Shown here piece after piece: positions 16,324-25,586 of a stretch of 50,880 nt of DNA. The position numbers were made by a program, and so were the translations under genes. The DNA is from an uncultured Hyphomicrobiales bacterium (GTDB lineage Bacteria; Pseudomonadota; Alphaproteobacteria; Rhizobiales; Hyphomicrobiaceae). Location of the stretch: NCBI GenBank assembly GCA_902826255.1, contig CADEEC010000004.1, positions 1-50,880 on the forward strand. Reading direction: 5' to 3'. The notes under the pieces were generated by a model, which worked only from the letters and a program-made list of their open reading frames with translations, was not told the DNA's origin and searched no databases. Each line of letters opens with the position of its first letter. Within the stretch, counting starts at the first letter, position 1.

Positions 16324-18444
16324 GTGTTTGATCGCAAGATATTGGCAGCGGCGCTGCGTTATCTGGCCAGCCGTCTGCAGAACGCACTTGGCCGCCCGCC
16401 CACGGCGGTGAGCCAAGATGCACTACTTGCTGCAGCTTTGCAGGGCCTGAACGTCGCGCGCGACAGCAAGTCGATCGTCGTCACGCGTGACGGGCTGATC
16501 ATTTCCGCCAACCAACGTGTTTTGGATCTTACAAACAGCACGCTTGGCGAGTTGCTTGGCAAACCTGTTTGGGCAACTTTGCTCGAGCAACTGCCGGAAA
16601 GCGGCAGCCACTCCAAGCCGTGGGAAACCAAGCTCAAGGCTTGGCCTGAGCCCGTCCCCGTGGAAGTCGTGCACGAGGTGCTCGGCAGGCCGTTCTCGGG
16701 GATCGAGGTCTACGCCATCCGCGACCTGCGGCAGCGCCAGAGGCTGGTGGCCCAGCTCGAGCAGCAGAACATGCGGTTTCACGCAGCCCTGTCCAACATG
16801 TGCCAGGGACTGTGCATGTTCGACGCCGACGAAAATCTCGTCATCGCCAACGAGCGCTACGGCGAGATGTATGGACTTGCGCGCGACATCATCATACCCG
16901 GCACGCCATTCCGGAAAATTCTGGAAGCCCGGATCGCGATGGGTGCGTACGTGGGAAGCGAACCTGAGAAATACGTCCGGGAACGCGTTGCCGCCGTTCG
17001 CGAGCGCGTCTCCTCCACCAAGATTCAGACGTTGTCGGATGGGCGCGTCATCTCCATCTCCCACCAACCCATGTCCGACGGCGGCTGGGTGGCGACGCAT
17101 CAGGACATTACCGATCAGCGCAGATCGGAAGCCAAGATCGCCCATATGGCGCTGCACGACGCCTTGACGGACCTGCCGAACCGCACCCTTCTCAACGAAC
17201 GCCTGGAGCAGGCCCTGGCCTATGCCAGACGCGGGGAGATCGTGGCGACGCATCTCCTCGACCTCGATCATTTCAAGAACGTCAACGATACGCTGGGCCA
17301 CGCCGTCGGCGACAAGCTGCTGCAGTTGGTATCCCAGCGGCTGAGCTCCCTTGTCAGGGAAACCGACACCGTCGCACGCATGGGTGGCGATGAATTTGCC
17401 ATTGTGCAGGTCGCACTGGAGCAGCCGGCCGATGCCGCAACGCTGGCAAACAGGGTCATCGAAGCGATCTGCGCACCGTACGACATCAACGGCCACCAGG
17501 TAACGGTGGGCACCAGCGTGGGCATTGCCATCGGGCCCAATGACGGCACCGATCCCGACCAACTGATGCGCAACGCCGACCTCGCACTCTACAGGGGGAA
17601 GAACGAAGGCCGTGGCGTCTATCGCTTCTTTGAGCCGGGGATGGACTTGCAGCTCAAGGCGCGCCGCGCGCTCGAATGCGATCTGCGCGCTGCGCTCACC
17701 GAAGGCCAGTTCATTCTCTACTATCAGCCGGTCATCAATCTCGAGCGCAACGACATCACTGGATTCGAAGCGCTGATCCGGTGGCAGCACCCCGAACGCG
17801 GCCTGGTGCTGCCGAAGGAGTTCATCCCGCTCGCGGAGGAGATCGGTCTCATCGTTCGCATCGGCGAGTGGGCTTTGAGGCAGGCCTGCGCCACGGTTGC
17901 CAAGTGGCCCGGCGACGCCTCAGTATCGGTCAACATCTCGCCCGCACAATTCCGCAGTCCGGGCCTGGTCCAGGCGGTTCTGATCGCACTCGCCGATTCC
18001 GGATTGCCGGCTCAGCGTCTCGAACTCGAGATCACGGAGGCCGTTCTGCTCGAGGACGGCGAGCAGACGCTGTCGACCCTGCATCGCCTGCGGGACCTTG
18101 GCGTCCGCATCGCAATGGACGACTTCGGCACGGGCTACTCCTCGCTCAGCTACCTGCAGAGCTTCCCGTTCGACCGGATCAAGATCGACCGATCCTTCGT
18201 CAACGACATCACGTCGGCGAGCGGCTCCCTCAATATCGTGCGTGCCGTCGCCGCCATGGCGAAAGGCCTCGGCATGGCGGCGACCGCCGAAGGCGTGGAA
18301 ACACAGGAGCAACTCGAGACCGTCAGGTCGGAGGGATGCACGGAAATGCAGGGCTTTCTGTTCAGCAAGCCCCGGCCGCAGCACGAGATTGAAAAACTCT
18401 ACCTGTCGGAGCAGAAGTTCCACAAAGCTGCGGACGCCGCTTGA
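16324..18444 (+). CDS. PAS-GGDEF-EAL bifunctional c-di-GMP enzyme
   Basis: A 706-residue protein that can make and break c-di-GMP. Two PAS-like sensor regions (about 40-130 and 150-262) are followed by a GGDEF domain (275-437) and an EAL domain (445-695). The cyclase motif GGDEF is intact at 354-358, with an inhibitory I-site RETD (345-348) five residues before it. The phosphodiesterase motifs are also intact: EAL at 482-484, NISPAQF, EITEAVL, DDFGTGYSSL, IKIDRSF and AEGVE. Both activities are therefore plausible. No membrane helices are seen, so it is cytoplasmic. Translation begins at a GTG (16324) behind GGGGAG. PilZ and Cpa genes in the window are possible downstream partners. Confidence 0.94.
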   Translation: MFDRKILAAALRYLASRLQNALGRPPTAVSQDALLAAALQGLNVARDSKSIVVTRDGLIISANQRVLDLTNSTLGELLGKPVWATLLEQLPESGSHSKPWETKLKAWPEPVPVEVVHEVLGRPFSGIEVYAIRDLRQRQRLVAQLEQQNMRFHAALSNMCQGLCMFDADENLVIANERYGEMYGLARDIIIPGTPFRKILEARIAMGAYVGSEPEKYVRERVAAVRERVSSTKIQTLSDGRVISISHQPMSDGGWVATHQDITDQRRSEAKIAHMALHDALTDLPNRTLLNERLEQALAYARRGEIVATHLLDLDHFKNVNDTLGHAVGDKLLQLVSQRLSSLVRETDTVARMGGDEFAIVQVALEQPADAATLANRVIEAICAPYDINGHQVTVGTSVGIAIGPNDGTDPDQLMRNADLALYRGKNEGRGVYRFFEPGMDLQLKARRALECDLRAALTEGQFILYYQPVINLERNDITGFEALIRWQHPERGLVLPKEFIPLAEEIGLIVRIGEWALRQACATVAKWPGDASVSVNISPAQFRSPGLVQAVLIALADSGLPAQRLELEITEAVLLEDGEQTLSTLHRLRDLGVRIAMDDFGTGYSSLSYLQSFPFDRIKIDRSFVNDITSASGSLNIVRAVAAMAKGLGMAATAEGVETQEQLETVRSEGCTEMQGFLFSKPRPQHEIEKLYLSEQKFHKAADAA

Positions 18445-18574
18445 GGCCCGCGCCCGCTCAGGGCGCCCCAACTGGACGGCCTCAGCCACGGCAGCATAGG
18501 TCGTGACGCCGCGCCGGATTGACTTTCTGGCACATTGCCGTTTCTTGGTCGTGCCAATGGCACGAGAGACAAAC

Positions 18575-18880
18575 ATGGCTGCCCGCATCTTCAAACCCGC
18601 CAAAACGGCCATGCAGTCCGGACCCGCACGCACCAAGGACTGGGTGCTCGAATACGAGCCGGAGGTGGCGCGCGAAATCGACCCATTGATGGGCTGGACC
18701 AGCTCGCGCGACATGAAAAGCCAGGTCAGGCTGGAATTCGAGACCAAGGAAGAGGCGATCGCCTACGCAGAGCGCAACGGCATCGCCTATCGAGTCTCGG
18801 AGCCGAAGCCGCGTGCGGCCATCCGCAAGTCCTACGCGGACAATTTCCGGTATGGGCGCAAGGGCTCCTGGACGCACTGA
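18575..18880 (+). CDS. NDUFS4-like complex I accessory subunit (ETC complex I subunit conserved region)
   Basis: A 101-residue protein of the NDUFS4/AQDQ family, an accessory subunit of respiratory complex I that is typical of alphaproteobacteria and mitochondria. Characteristic segments are ARIFKPAKTAMQSGPARTK, WVLEYEP, PLMGWTSSRDMKSQVRL and the C-terminal FRYGRKGSWTH. In the family, the domain binds the peripheral arm near NuoE/F/G and is involved in assembly or stability. No nuo genes are adjacent, which is normal for this subunit. ATG 18575 matches the family start; an ATG six codons upstream (18557) is also possible. It is convergent with the TVP38-like gene. Confidence 0.92.
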   Translation: MAARIFKPAKTAMQSGPARTKDWVLEYEPEVAREIDPLMGWTSSRDMKSQVRLEFETKEEAIAYAERNGIAYRVSEPKPRAAIRKSYADNFRYGRKGSWTH

Positions 18881-18894
18881 GACGAGCGCACCCG

Positions 18895-19686
18895 CTACCC
18901 GCCTGCTTGGCGCATGCGCCATTTCTTGTAGGCGACGGGAACCAGCGCGACGAAGCCGAGAACTGCTGCGATCAGCAGCTCCCTGGTGGCCAGAGAGCCG
19001 GCGTGTATCTCGAACTTGCACAGCGCGGCACCGCGCGTCGCAACGCAGGCGTCGAACTCCGCCTGAGCGGCGGCAATGATGCTGTCCAGCCCGGCCCCTG
19101 CTGAGGCAATGGCAAATGTGCCCGGCAAGATGCCAACGACCGTCCCAAGCACATAGACCTTCAACGGCACGCCGAGCACCGCCGGTGCAAGGTTCACCAG
19201 CCAGAATGGAAAGATCGGCACGAGCCTGAGGAAAAGCATGTAGCTCAGCGCATTGTCCTTGAACCCCTCGCGCAGCTTGGTCAGCCAGGGCCCGGCTTTC
19301 TCGCCGAGCGCTTCCCCCAGGCTCGAGCGTGCGGCGAGGAAGATGATCGTCGCGCCGACAGTGGCGCCGACCACCGCGCACACTCCGCCAAGCAGCCAAC
19401 CGAACAGAAGGCCGCCGGTGAGCGTGAGGACAAGCCCAATCGGCAGGGACAGCGCAATCGCCACAACGTAAAGGCAGACGTAGAGAAGGGGCGCAAGCAG
19501 GGCGTGGTCGGTAAGGAACGCCTTGATTGCCGCCCTGTGGGTGGCAATCCTCTCGAGCGTGACGTACTTGTGCCAGCCGAGCGCATAAGCCAGCACCATC
19601 GCCAAACAGATCAAAAGCAGGGGCACCCATCGCGCCAGGCTCGCATGCCGGCCAGAAACGCGGGTGGGCTCCGGCACGCTAGACAT
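18895..19686 (-). CDS. TVP38/TMEM64 (DedA-superfamily) membrane protein
   Basis: A polytopic inner-membrane protein of 263 residues with about six hydrophobic segments. The SNARE-associated/VTT domain occupies about 70-190: GEKAGPWLTKLREGFKDN, then LRLVPIFPFWLVNLAPAVLGV and GTVVGILPGTFA. These are the re-entrant-loop motifs of the TVP38/DedA group, which have been linked to lipid scrambling or transport and membrane homeostasis (family knowledge). A periplasmic loop near 205-235 contains two cysteines (FDACVA, ALCKFE) that could form a disulfide. The ATG at 19686 is the only reasonable start. No operon partner is evident. Confidence 0.87.
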   Translation of the reverse strand: MSSVPEPTRVSGRHASLARWVPLLLICLAMVLAYALGWHKYVTLERIATHRAAIKAFLTDHALLAPLLYVCLYVVAIALSLPIGLVLTLTGGLLFGWLLGGVCAVVGATVGATIIFLAARSSLGEALGEKAGPWLTKLREGFKDNALSYMLFLRLVPIFPFWLVNLAPAVLGVPLKVYVLGTVVGILPGTFAIASAGAGLDSIIAAAQAEFDACVATRGAALCKFEIHAGSLATRELLIAAVLGFVALVPVAYKKWRMRQAGG

Positions 19687-19894
19687 GGCTAGGACAAGGG
19701 TAGCTTGCCGAAGTTCTCAAGCTCGATCGACGTGCTTGGCCGTTTGTTCGCATGGAAGGTCGTGCAGCCAGTATTCAGAAACCGTAGCCCGACAATGACA
19801 GACTCGGCCGCAAAATGAAGCGTGTATCAACCACACGTGAAAGACAGAGACGCGATGTGAACGCCCCGCATTGCCTCGCAGCAAAAATGCGCAG

Positions 19895-20125
19895 TCAGCC
19901 CTGGGCACCTTGCATCATCATCGCGAGCCCGCGGGAAAGGGTGTCGCGTACCGCGAAATAGGACCAGACGCCAAATCCTGCCGCAAACAGCAGGGCTGTC
20001 AGGCTGGCGTTGAGCGCGCGACTGCCGAACGAAAGTCGCTCGCCGATCCGTGCTGACACCAGCACGAGTACGGTGAGGACAACGAGGGATACCCAATCCA
20101 CGGCTGACCAATCAATTGCCGACAT
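19895..20125 (-). CDS. Small hypothetical two-helix membrane protein
   Basis: A 76-residue protein, unrecognised. Two hydrophobic helices lie near residues 11-27 (WVSLVVLTVLVLVSA) and 39-60 (ASLTALLFAAGFGVWSYF), with short ends. The ATG at 20125 (MSAIDWSAVDW) has GAGAG about 10 bases upstream and is preferred to a GTG at 20140. The gene is isolated, with 208 bases downstream and 412 upstream carrying no other gene. It could be real and lineage specific; the evidence is open frame, start signal and clean membrane topology. Confidence 0.55.
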   Translation of the reverse strand: MSAIDWSAVDWVSLVVLTVLVLVSARIGERLSFGSRALNASLTALLFAAGFGVWSYFAVRDTLSRGLAMMMQGAQG

Positions 20126-20537
20126 GGCGACTACTCTCACACGAGCTGAAACAGAAGGCTCAGCTAAAACGATCGAGCCGACCAGATGGTTTCGCCGCCT
20201 GCGAGGCCGCTCCGGTCGAACAGTAAGACACCGTAAGAGCTTGTGCTTTCAACATGATCTGCGCGTTCGACAAAAGCTATCCGAGTGTCGCCGAAGTTTT
20301 TCTCTCTTGCTCAGCGCGGGCTGCCTACTTTGCAGCGCCGCACGCTCACCGGGGCGTCGCCACCAGGCTCCAACAAATTCGCTACATGTTGTCCCAAATC
20401 TTTCCGGTTGCGGACGAGTTTTTGCCTCGTAGTATTCGACGCGTCGGGCGCGCGTTCTTCCCGCACCAGCGTGCACTCGCACTTGAGGGCGTTTCTCTTT
20501 TGCAGAGGAGCGCCCTTTCAATTTGCAGGCGCCAAGT
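20126..20537. other. 412-base region without a supported gene
   Basis: This gap lies between two minus-strand hypothetical genes. Open frames on the plus strand (for example 20254-20559) lack a ribosome-binding site, run into the neighbouring gene antisense, and show no recognisable protein features. I see no tRNA, no clear promoter and no repeat. It is somewhat less GC-rich than its flanks. Confidence 0.4.
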
Positions 20538-20939
20538 TCAGGCGCGCTTCTTGAAGTAGCCGTCCAGCTCCGATTGCAGACGCTGCGTCGCCTCGCGCCA
20601 GGCGCCGCCCTCGACCGCCTGAAGCTTGCCGCTGTCTGTGGCGGTACGCGGCAAGGCGGGCGGCATCGCGCGCGGCGGCGGCGAATTGTCCGTCAATTCC
20701 AGATGCGGCTCGCGCGGAACCGGAAACGCGCCCATGCGGCGAGCCAGCGATTGCAGCTCGGTGAGAATGGCACCGCGGCGCGCCTCGTGCTCGGCGGCAA
20801 GGCTGCGCACGTCCTGAAGCAGCCGCTGATCGTACTGATCGAGCGCGTCGCGCAGGGAGGAAACCAGTTCCTGCTCCCCTTCGCGGGCGGTGTTGAGTTG
20901 CTGGCGTAGCTCGTCCACCAGCGCGGCCATCTTTGACAT
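20538..20939 (-). CDS. Hypothetical coiled-coil protein
   Basis: A 133-residue soluble protein. Residues 1-70 are strongly heptad-like and charged (MAALVDELRQQLNTAREGEQ, LRDALDQYDQRLLQDVRSLA), predicting a helical coiled coil. A Pro-rich linker (about 73-96) and a short C-terminal helix (EATQRLQSELDGYFKKRA) follow. No signal peptide or catalytic motif is visible. I do not recognise a named family. It is a monocistronic minus-strand gene with about 200 bases to the cpaD stop. Confidence 0.65.
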   Translation of the reverse strand: MSKMAALVDELRQQLNTAREGEQELVSSLRDALDQYDQRLLQDVRSLAAEHEARRGAILTELQSLARRMGAFPVPREPHLELTDNSPPPRAMPPALPRTATDSGKLQAVEGGAWREATQRLQSELDGYFKKRA

Positions 20940-21145
20940 ACCCCTACCCCCTTCGGCTGTTGTCGAAGAATCAGTGAGAGGAATCTCGCCGCACTTTCGG
21001 TCGGAAATCAGGGCCTCATTCCGTCATAAATGCGGACGTGCTTGCTTAGGCAACGCGAATAGCGTGCGAACACCGCCCACGCTGAAGCCAGTTGCCCCGA
21101 GCCTGCGTCCGTCGTGGAAGCAAAGAGCACGGCTGCACGGAGCCT

Positions 21146-21889
21146 TCACTTCTTTGCCGGCGTGCCCTTCTTGGCATCCCCACCGCCGCCGCCAGAGTCG
21201 CTATCGCCCTTGCCTGAGGCCACGTATCCCGACCAAGTGACGCTGCGGCGCTCGCTCGAGCGTGGGTCCTCCGATTGAGAGCGTTTCAGGTCACGCGCGT
21301 TGTCGATCATGACCGCCGTGTTGCGCTGCGTGGCACAGCCAAAGTTCGCGTACGGGAGCCGCGGCTCGTTGCGGCCGACATTCTCCTGCCAATGATCGCA
21401 CTTGGGCGGCAGCGCCACCGGCCGCCGGTACGCGAGCTGTATCAGGGGGACATCGGCCTTCTTCGAGCGCGGCACGCGCGTGAGACGGTAGTCGATGCCA
21501 GCGTCGGCTACCTCGCGCTGGATGCCCTTCAGCGAATGAGCAATCGACGCCCGGTCACGCGGTGCGCTGGGAGCGGAGATCACCAGCCGGCCTGTCGCCT
21601 CGCGCTTGAACCGTTCCAGAAAGCGATAGACATCGACCTGCTGGTTGGGGCTGAGGCCTTCAGTATCGTCCGGCACCTCAACCTCCAGCACCTCGGTGCG
21701 GTCCGTGAAGTCGATCGGATGGCTGAACTCTGGACTGTTGAGCTTGACTGCGAGGATGTCATCGGGGCCGCGATGGTGGCTGTCACAACCCGACACCACT
21801 GCGCCCGCGAGCAGCGCATAGGCCAGGAGCAGGATGCGGCGGCGCGGCGAGCAACCCGGGGGGAACGGCAAAATTGATTGCGCGCGCAT
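21146..21889 (-). CDS. cpaD: Pilus assembly lipoprotein CpaD
   Basis: An outer-membrane-associated lipoprotein of the Flp/Tad pilus secretin complex, 247 residues. The signal peptide ends in lipobox VSGC (lipidated Cys35). Family signatures include the OmpA-like half (ATGRLVISAPSAP), and at the C-terminal end CDHW, PYANFGCATQRN and MIDNARDL. A Gly-rich, Lys-ended tail (about 230-247) follows and is longer than I would expect. It starts at 21889, one base after the cpaC stop, so translational coupling with cpaC is very likely. The usual downstream cpaE and cpaF are missing; the next gene on this strand is unrelated. Confidence 0.9.
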   Translation of the reverse strand: MRAQSILPFPPGCSPRRRILLLAYALLAGAVVSGCDSHHRGPDDILAVKLNSPEFSHPIDFTDRTEVLEVEVPDDTEGLSPNQQVDVYRFLERFKREATGRLVISAPSAPRDRASIAHSLKGIQREVADAGIDYRLTRVPRSKKADVPLIQLAYRRPVALPPKCDHWQENVGRNEPRLPYANFGCATQRNTAVMIDNARDLKRSQSEDPRSSERRSVTWSGYVASGKGDSDSGGGGGDAKKGTPAKK

Positions 21890-21890
21890 C

Positions 21891-23411
21891 CTAGCCCCCG
21901 TCCGGATAGTCGAGAATGAACCCGAAGTCGCCCTCGTAGCGCCCGGCGGGGCGATAGCCGGGCGGCCCGTATATTCGGTTGATGTGCCCAAGCAGCAGCT
22001 CCTGCAGCGTACTGCTCGGTGCGAAGCCGCCATCGGGGCGCGCAAACTCGCTCTTGTGCGCGTGCGTCGCCAGATACGGCGTGACAAGGATGACAAGCTC
22101 GCTTTCGCGGCGCTGGTAGTCGTTGCTGCGGAACAGCGCGCCCAGTATCGGCACATCCTTGACGCCCGGCGTACCCTCGACGTTCTGCCGCGTCTGGTCG
22201 GACAGCAATCCCGCCATGGCAAGCGTGCCGCCGGACGGCAATTCCAGCGTGGTTTCGGCGCGGCGCACCTTGAGGGCGGGAATCGACAGGTCGCTCACCG
22301 TGACGGCGCCGTCCGATGAGAGCTCGCTGACGTCGGCGGCGATGCGCAAGCTGATGCGACCTTCCGACAAGACGACAGGTTTGAACTCGACCTGCACGCC
22401 GAAGGTCTCCCACTGGATGGTGACCTGGCGCTCGTTGCCGCCACCCGAGATCATCGGGATCGGGAATTTGCCGCCGGCATGGAATTTTGCGGACTCGCCC
22501 GATATGGCCGTGAGGTTCGGCTCAGCAAGCGTGCGGATCAAACCCGCACGCTCCAGCGCCTGCACCAGGGCAGTGATGGAGTTGCCGCCGGCCTGCCAGG
22601 TGGTCTGCAGCGCGTCTCCGCCAGGAACGAAGGGCAACGCTTTCGGAGCGATCGCCGCTGCCGGAGGCACGATCGCACCCGTCACGGGAAACGCGTTCTG
22701 AAGGACCTTGGTGAAGGTGACATTGCCGGTCCCGGCCAGGGCCCCGGGTATGTTGACGCCAAGACGCCGGATGGCATCGCGCTGCATCTCGGCCACCTGC
22801 ACCTTGAGGAGAACCTGCTCCTTGGCGCCAACGGCCAGCATGTTGACCACGCTGTCCTTCTTTTTCGCGTAGCGGTTGGCGATCTCGGCGGCGCGGTTGG
22901 CGTCAATGGGGTTCATGACGTTGCCGGTCAGGATGATGTTCTCACCGACCGCCTCCACCTTGATGCGCGCGCCAGGCAGCAAACGGTTGAGGGCGTCCGT
23001 GAGCGGCGTGAGGTCGCGCGTGATGGAGATCTCGAGGAACATCAGGCGCTGGCCGTCAACGCCCATGAAGAATACGTTGGCGTCGCCAATGTCCTTGGCC
23101 AGCAGGTAGACCTGCCGCGAGGACTGGACGACGGCGTCGACCACCTCTGGATTGGACACGAGCACATTCTGCAGGTCGACCGGCACCTCGATCAGCATCG
23201 ACTTGTCGAGGCCGATGGTGATCTTGCGGGCGATCGGAAAGCGTGTACCCGGCGGGATCGCCATGTGGGCGCGATGATCGGGATCGGCGAGCGTGCCCAC
23301 GTCGCGCCGCAACGTCTGCGCCTCAGCGCCACCGATGACGATGCCCGGCAGCACGGCCAGCATCGCTATGGCCGACAGCACGAGGACGGCTGTGCCGCTC
23401 CACTTACCCAT
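21891..23411 (-). CDS. cpaC: Flp/Tad pilus secretin CpaC
   Basis: The outer-membrane secretin of the Flp/Tad pilus, 506 residues. A signal peptide ends near GGAEA (about residue 31). The N-terminal pilus-secretin domain (about 60-135) has KITIGLDKSMLIEVPVD and VDGQRLMFLEISITRD. A BON-like segment and the secretin channel domain follow, with EKVQ-like VLLKVQVAEMQRDAIRRLG, GLIRTLAEPNLTAISGES and VPILGALFRSNDYQRRESEL. The last is diagnostic of the secretin C-terminus. The start at 23411 is set by the signal peptide. CpaB, normally just upstream, is absent; instead 348 empty bases separate it from a TadG-like gene. Confidence 0.94.
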   Translation of the reverse strand: MGKWSGTAVLVLSAIAMLAVLPGIVIGGAEAQTLRRDVGTLADPDHRAHMAIPPGTRFPIARKITIGLDKSMLIEVPVDLQNVLVSNPEVVDAVVQSSRQVYLLAKDIGDANVFFMGVDGQRLMFLEISITRDLTPLTDALNRLLPGARIKVEAVGENIILTGNVMNPIDANRAAEIANRYAKKKDSVVNMLAVGAKEQVLLKVQVAEMQRDAIRRLGVNIPGALAGTGNVTFTKVLQNAFPVTGAIVPPAAAIAPKALPFVPGGDALQTTWQAGGNSITALVQALERAGLIRTLAEPNLTAISGESAKFHAGGKFPIPMISGGGNERQVTIQWETFGVQVEFKPVVLSEGRISLRIAADVSELSSDGAVTVSDLSIPALKVRRAETTLELPSGGTLAMAGLLSDQTRQNVEGTPGVKDVPILGALFRSNDYQRRESELVILVTPYLATHAHKSEFARPDGGFAPSSTLQELLLGHINRIYGPPGYRPAGRYEGDFGFILDYPDGG

Positions 23412-23759
23412 GACGTACTGACCCCGAGATAGCCGCCAAACCCGGCACAACCGGCCGGACGCGTGGCCCCCAATACGCTCACACGGACGCGACACTAAGC
23501 GGAGGTTGTGGGCCAGCCCGCCTACAAACGGCAACCATGCAGCCCCGGGACTTGGGTGTTTCCCCAGGTCATCAACAGGTTGTAGGCACGTTGTGCGCCG
23601 ATGCAGGCGGCGGGCGGCGCAGCGACGAACGGGCGATTATGCGCTGATCCTGCTGTCTATCCGGGTGATCGGCGGCGCGCGCCTCACGCTATTCCAGGCC
23701 GAATATGTGCGCAGTTGCCTGAAGGCCGCGCTGCCGCAGCCGCTCCCAGGCAAACGATC
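23412..23759. other. 348-base gap between tadG-like gene and cpaC
   Basis: Both flanking genes are on the minus strand, so a cpaC promoter could lie here. I see no convincing -35/-10 pair, no hairpin with a T run, and no small gene with a ribosome-binding site. It is where cpaA/cpaB would be expected in a standard pilus locus, but no remnant of either is recognisable. Confidence 0.4.
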
Positions 23760-25394
23760 TCACCCGGAGACCCGCACACGCGCAATTTCCCGGCCGATTG
23801 ATTCGAAGACCTGGATCAGTGCGCTGCCGTCGGACGCCACGTGGGCTTGGGCAGGACCTGTTGCACAATTGGCCAGCAGCGACGTGGTGGTCGGGTTGCT
23901 CTCGAGCCTGAAGGCAATCGTGAAGACCTTGATGCCCTTGGCCTTGGCATTGGTGCAGGCAGCGAGCGTCCTGGCGTTCATTTCGCTGACGAGCGCCGAC
24001 GACGTGTAGGTGGTGCCGAGCCGGCCTTTCGAGGCATAGCCGAAGGCGTGATAGCTCGACTTGTTGTGGTTCGACCGCGCCTGATGCCAGTTCTCGCCGT
24101 CCGTCATGACGATCAGGAACTTGTCGTTGTCGTTGTCGTCGTACGGCCGGCCCTCGGTGAAGGGCGATCCCGGTGAGAGCACGCGCCACCCCCACATGAT
24201 CCCCTCCATGATGTTGGTGCCACCCTTGGCCTGCATGCCGCGGATCAGGGAGACGACGTCTGCCTTCACCTTGGTCAGGGGCTGGATCGGCTGACTGTCA
24301 CACAGATAGTTCGGGCCGCCGGCCGACGTATTGACGGACGCACCCGGGTACTTGCAGACGCGGGCTTGCGCGTCCGCGGGCTTCAGCTCCGGCGGCGAGG
24401 ACCAGGACGTGCAGCTGCCCTTGCTGTTCTCTTTCAGGCACGTCGGCGGCGGCGCAGGGCAGCTTCCGCCGTAGTCCGGAATATAGTTGTTGCCGTAGGA
24501 CGAGCCGCCGTCGTTGGCGCCGTCGGGCTCGTCGGGATTGAACATCGGGACGAACAGGCTGGACGGCGTTTCCTCGGACGGCGCGCTGTCCGTTACGGCA
24601 TGCGGCGCCGGACGCACCTCGACGCAGCCGCGCCAGGCAACGCCCATGTCACTGAACAGCTGGAAGCGGGTTCTGGGCTCGGCGAAGTTCTCATAGTGCA
24701 CCGGAGACAGACCCTTGGTGTCCATCCAGGCCGCACTCGCATAAGCGGTGCCGACGTTGACGGACGCCGCGAACGGCACCACGCCGACCTTCACTTTATC
24801 GGTGCCCTCGAAGCCAGTGTAGACCACGTTCACCAGGTTCTCGGCGGCCGTGCGCAAATCGGCAATGTAGGTTCCCGCCATCGAGCCCGAGTTGTCGAGC
24901 ACCAGCGCGACTTCCACCGTGCCCTTGCCGCGGCGTACGATCGAATTTGCCTTGAAGTCGATGCTGTCGATGCCGACCGCACGCAGCAGGCTGGTGGGCA
25001 TGTTGCCCTTCGCCTTCGCGGAAACCTCGCCGTTCTCGGCATCCAGAGTTGTACTGGCCAGCGTGCCGATATGAGGATGCTTGGCAATGTTGGCCGCAAA
25101 GTAGGCGCTCGCCTTTGTTTTCCCGTTGATGTCCTGGTCGGGAAGGCCGAGGTGGTGGGAGGCTGCCAGCGCGGCAGAGTCGACCGCATTCTGGACCCGC
25201 ACCAACTCGGCTTCCGTCCTTGCATAGTCGACGGCGACGGCCGCCATCAGGAATACGGCGGAGAACACGAGCGCGAAGATGACGGCAACGACGCCTTCAT
25301 CGTTGCCGCCGAACGACCGCACACCGCGGCCCGAAGGCTGGAAACGCGTGGAGAAGAAGAAGACACGCAAGCGCGTGCACAAGAATGACGACAT
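23760..25394 (-). CDS. TadG-like pilus-associated protein with von Willebrand factor A domain
   Basis: A 544-residue membrane-anchored protein. The N-terminal TadE/TadG-type segment at about 33-70 (GVVAVIFALVFSAVFLMAAV, then AVDYARTEAELVRVQNAVD, SAALAASH) is the Flp-pilus pseudopilin-like anchor. A vWA domain follows with a complete MIDAS: DNSGS at 167-171, a Thr in KGGTNIMEG, and VMTDGENW. A Cys/Pro-rich insert (about 300-390) lies inside the vWA domain. TadG proteins are periplasmic/outer-membrane components of Flp pili, perhaps involved in adhesion (family knowledge). Start 25394 follows family practice. It is divergent from the BT1 transporter gene. TadG and cpaC-cpaD are the only pilus genes here. 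Confidence 0.88.
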   Translation of the reverse strand: MSSFLCTRLRVFFFSTRFQPSGRGVRSFGGNDEGVVAVIFALVFSAVFLMAAVAVDYARTEAELVRVQNAVDSAALAASHHLGLPDQDINGKTKASAYFAANIAKHPHIGTLASTTLDAENGEVSAKAKGNMPTSLLRAVGIDSIDFKANSIVRRGKGTVEVALVLDNSGSMAGTYIADLRTAAENLVNVVYTGFEGTDKVKVGVVPFAASVNVGTAYASAAWMDTKGLSPVHYENFAEPRTRFQLFSDMGVAWRGCVEVRPAPHAVTDSAPSEETPSSLFVPMFNPDEPDGANDGGSSYGNNYIPDYGGSCPAPPPTCLKENSKGSCTSWSSPPELKPADAQARVCKYPGASVNTSAGGPNYLCDSQPIQPLTKVKADVVSLIRGMQAKGGTNIMEGIMWGWRVLSPGSPFTEGRPYDDNDNDKFLIVMTDGENWHQARSNHNKSSYHAFGYASKGRLGTTYTSSALVSEMNARTLAACTNAKAKGIKVFTIAFRLESNPTTTSLLANCATGPAQAHVASDGSALIQVFESIGREIARVRVSG

Positions 25395-25586
25395 AGCCCG
25401 GTCCCGACCCCAAATCGGCTTTTGCACCTTAGGGGATAGGTCCTCAAACTGTTTGAAGCCGGGCCTTGCGTTTTGCTTCAACTTGCAATTTTCGGGAAAG
25501 GTCTCAGAGGTGCGGACGCCCTTGCTCCGGATTGCGCAGCGCTGCATGGTCCGGCTGCCGGATTAACCATCAGCGGACCGCTCTGC

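Noticed and set aside
20254..20559. Plus-strand open frame of 101 codons in the gap before 20538
   Set aside because: No ribosome-binding site, runs antisense into the coiled-coil gene, and lacks any recognisable fold.
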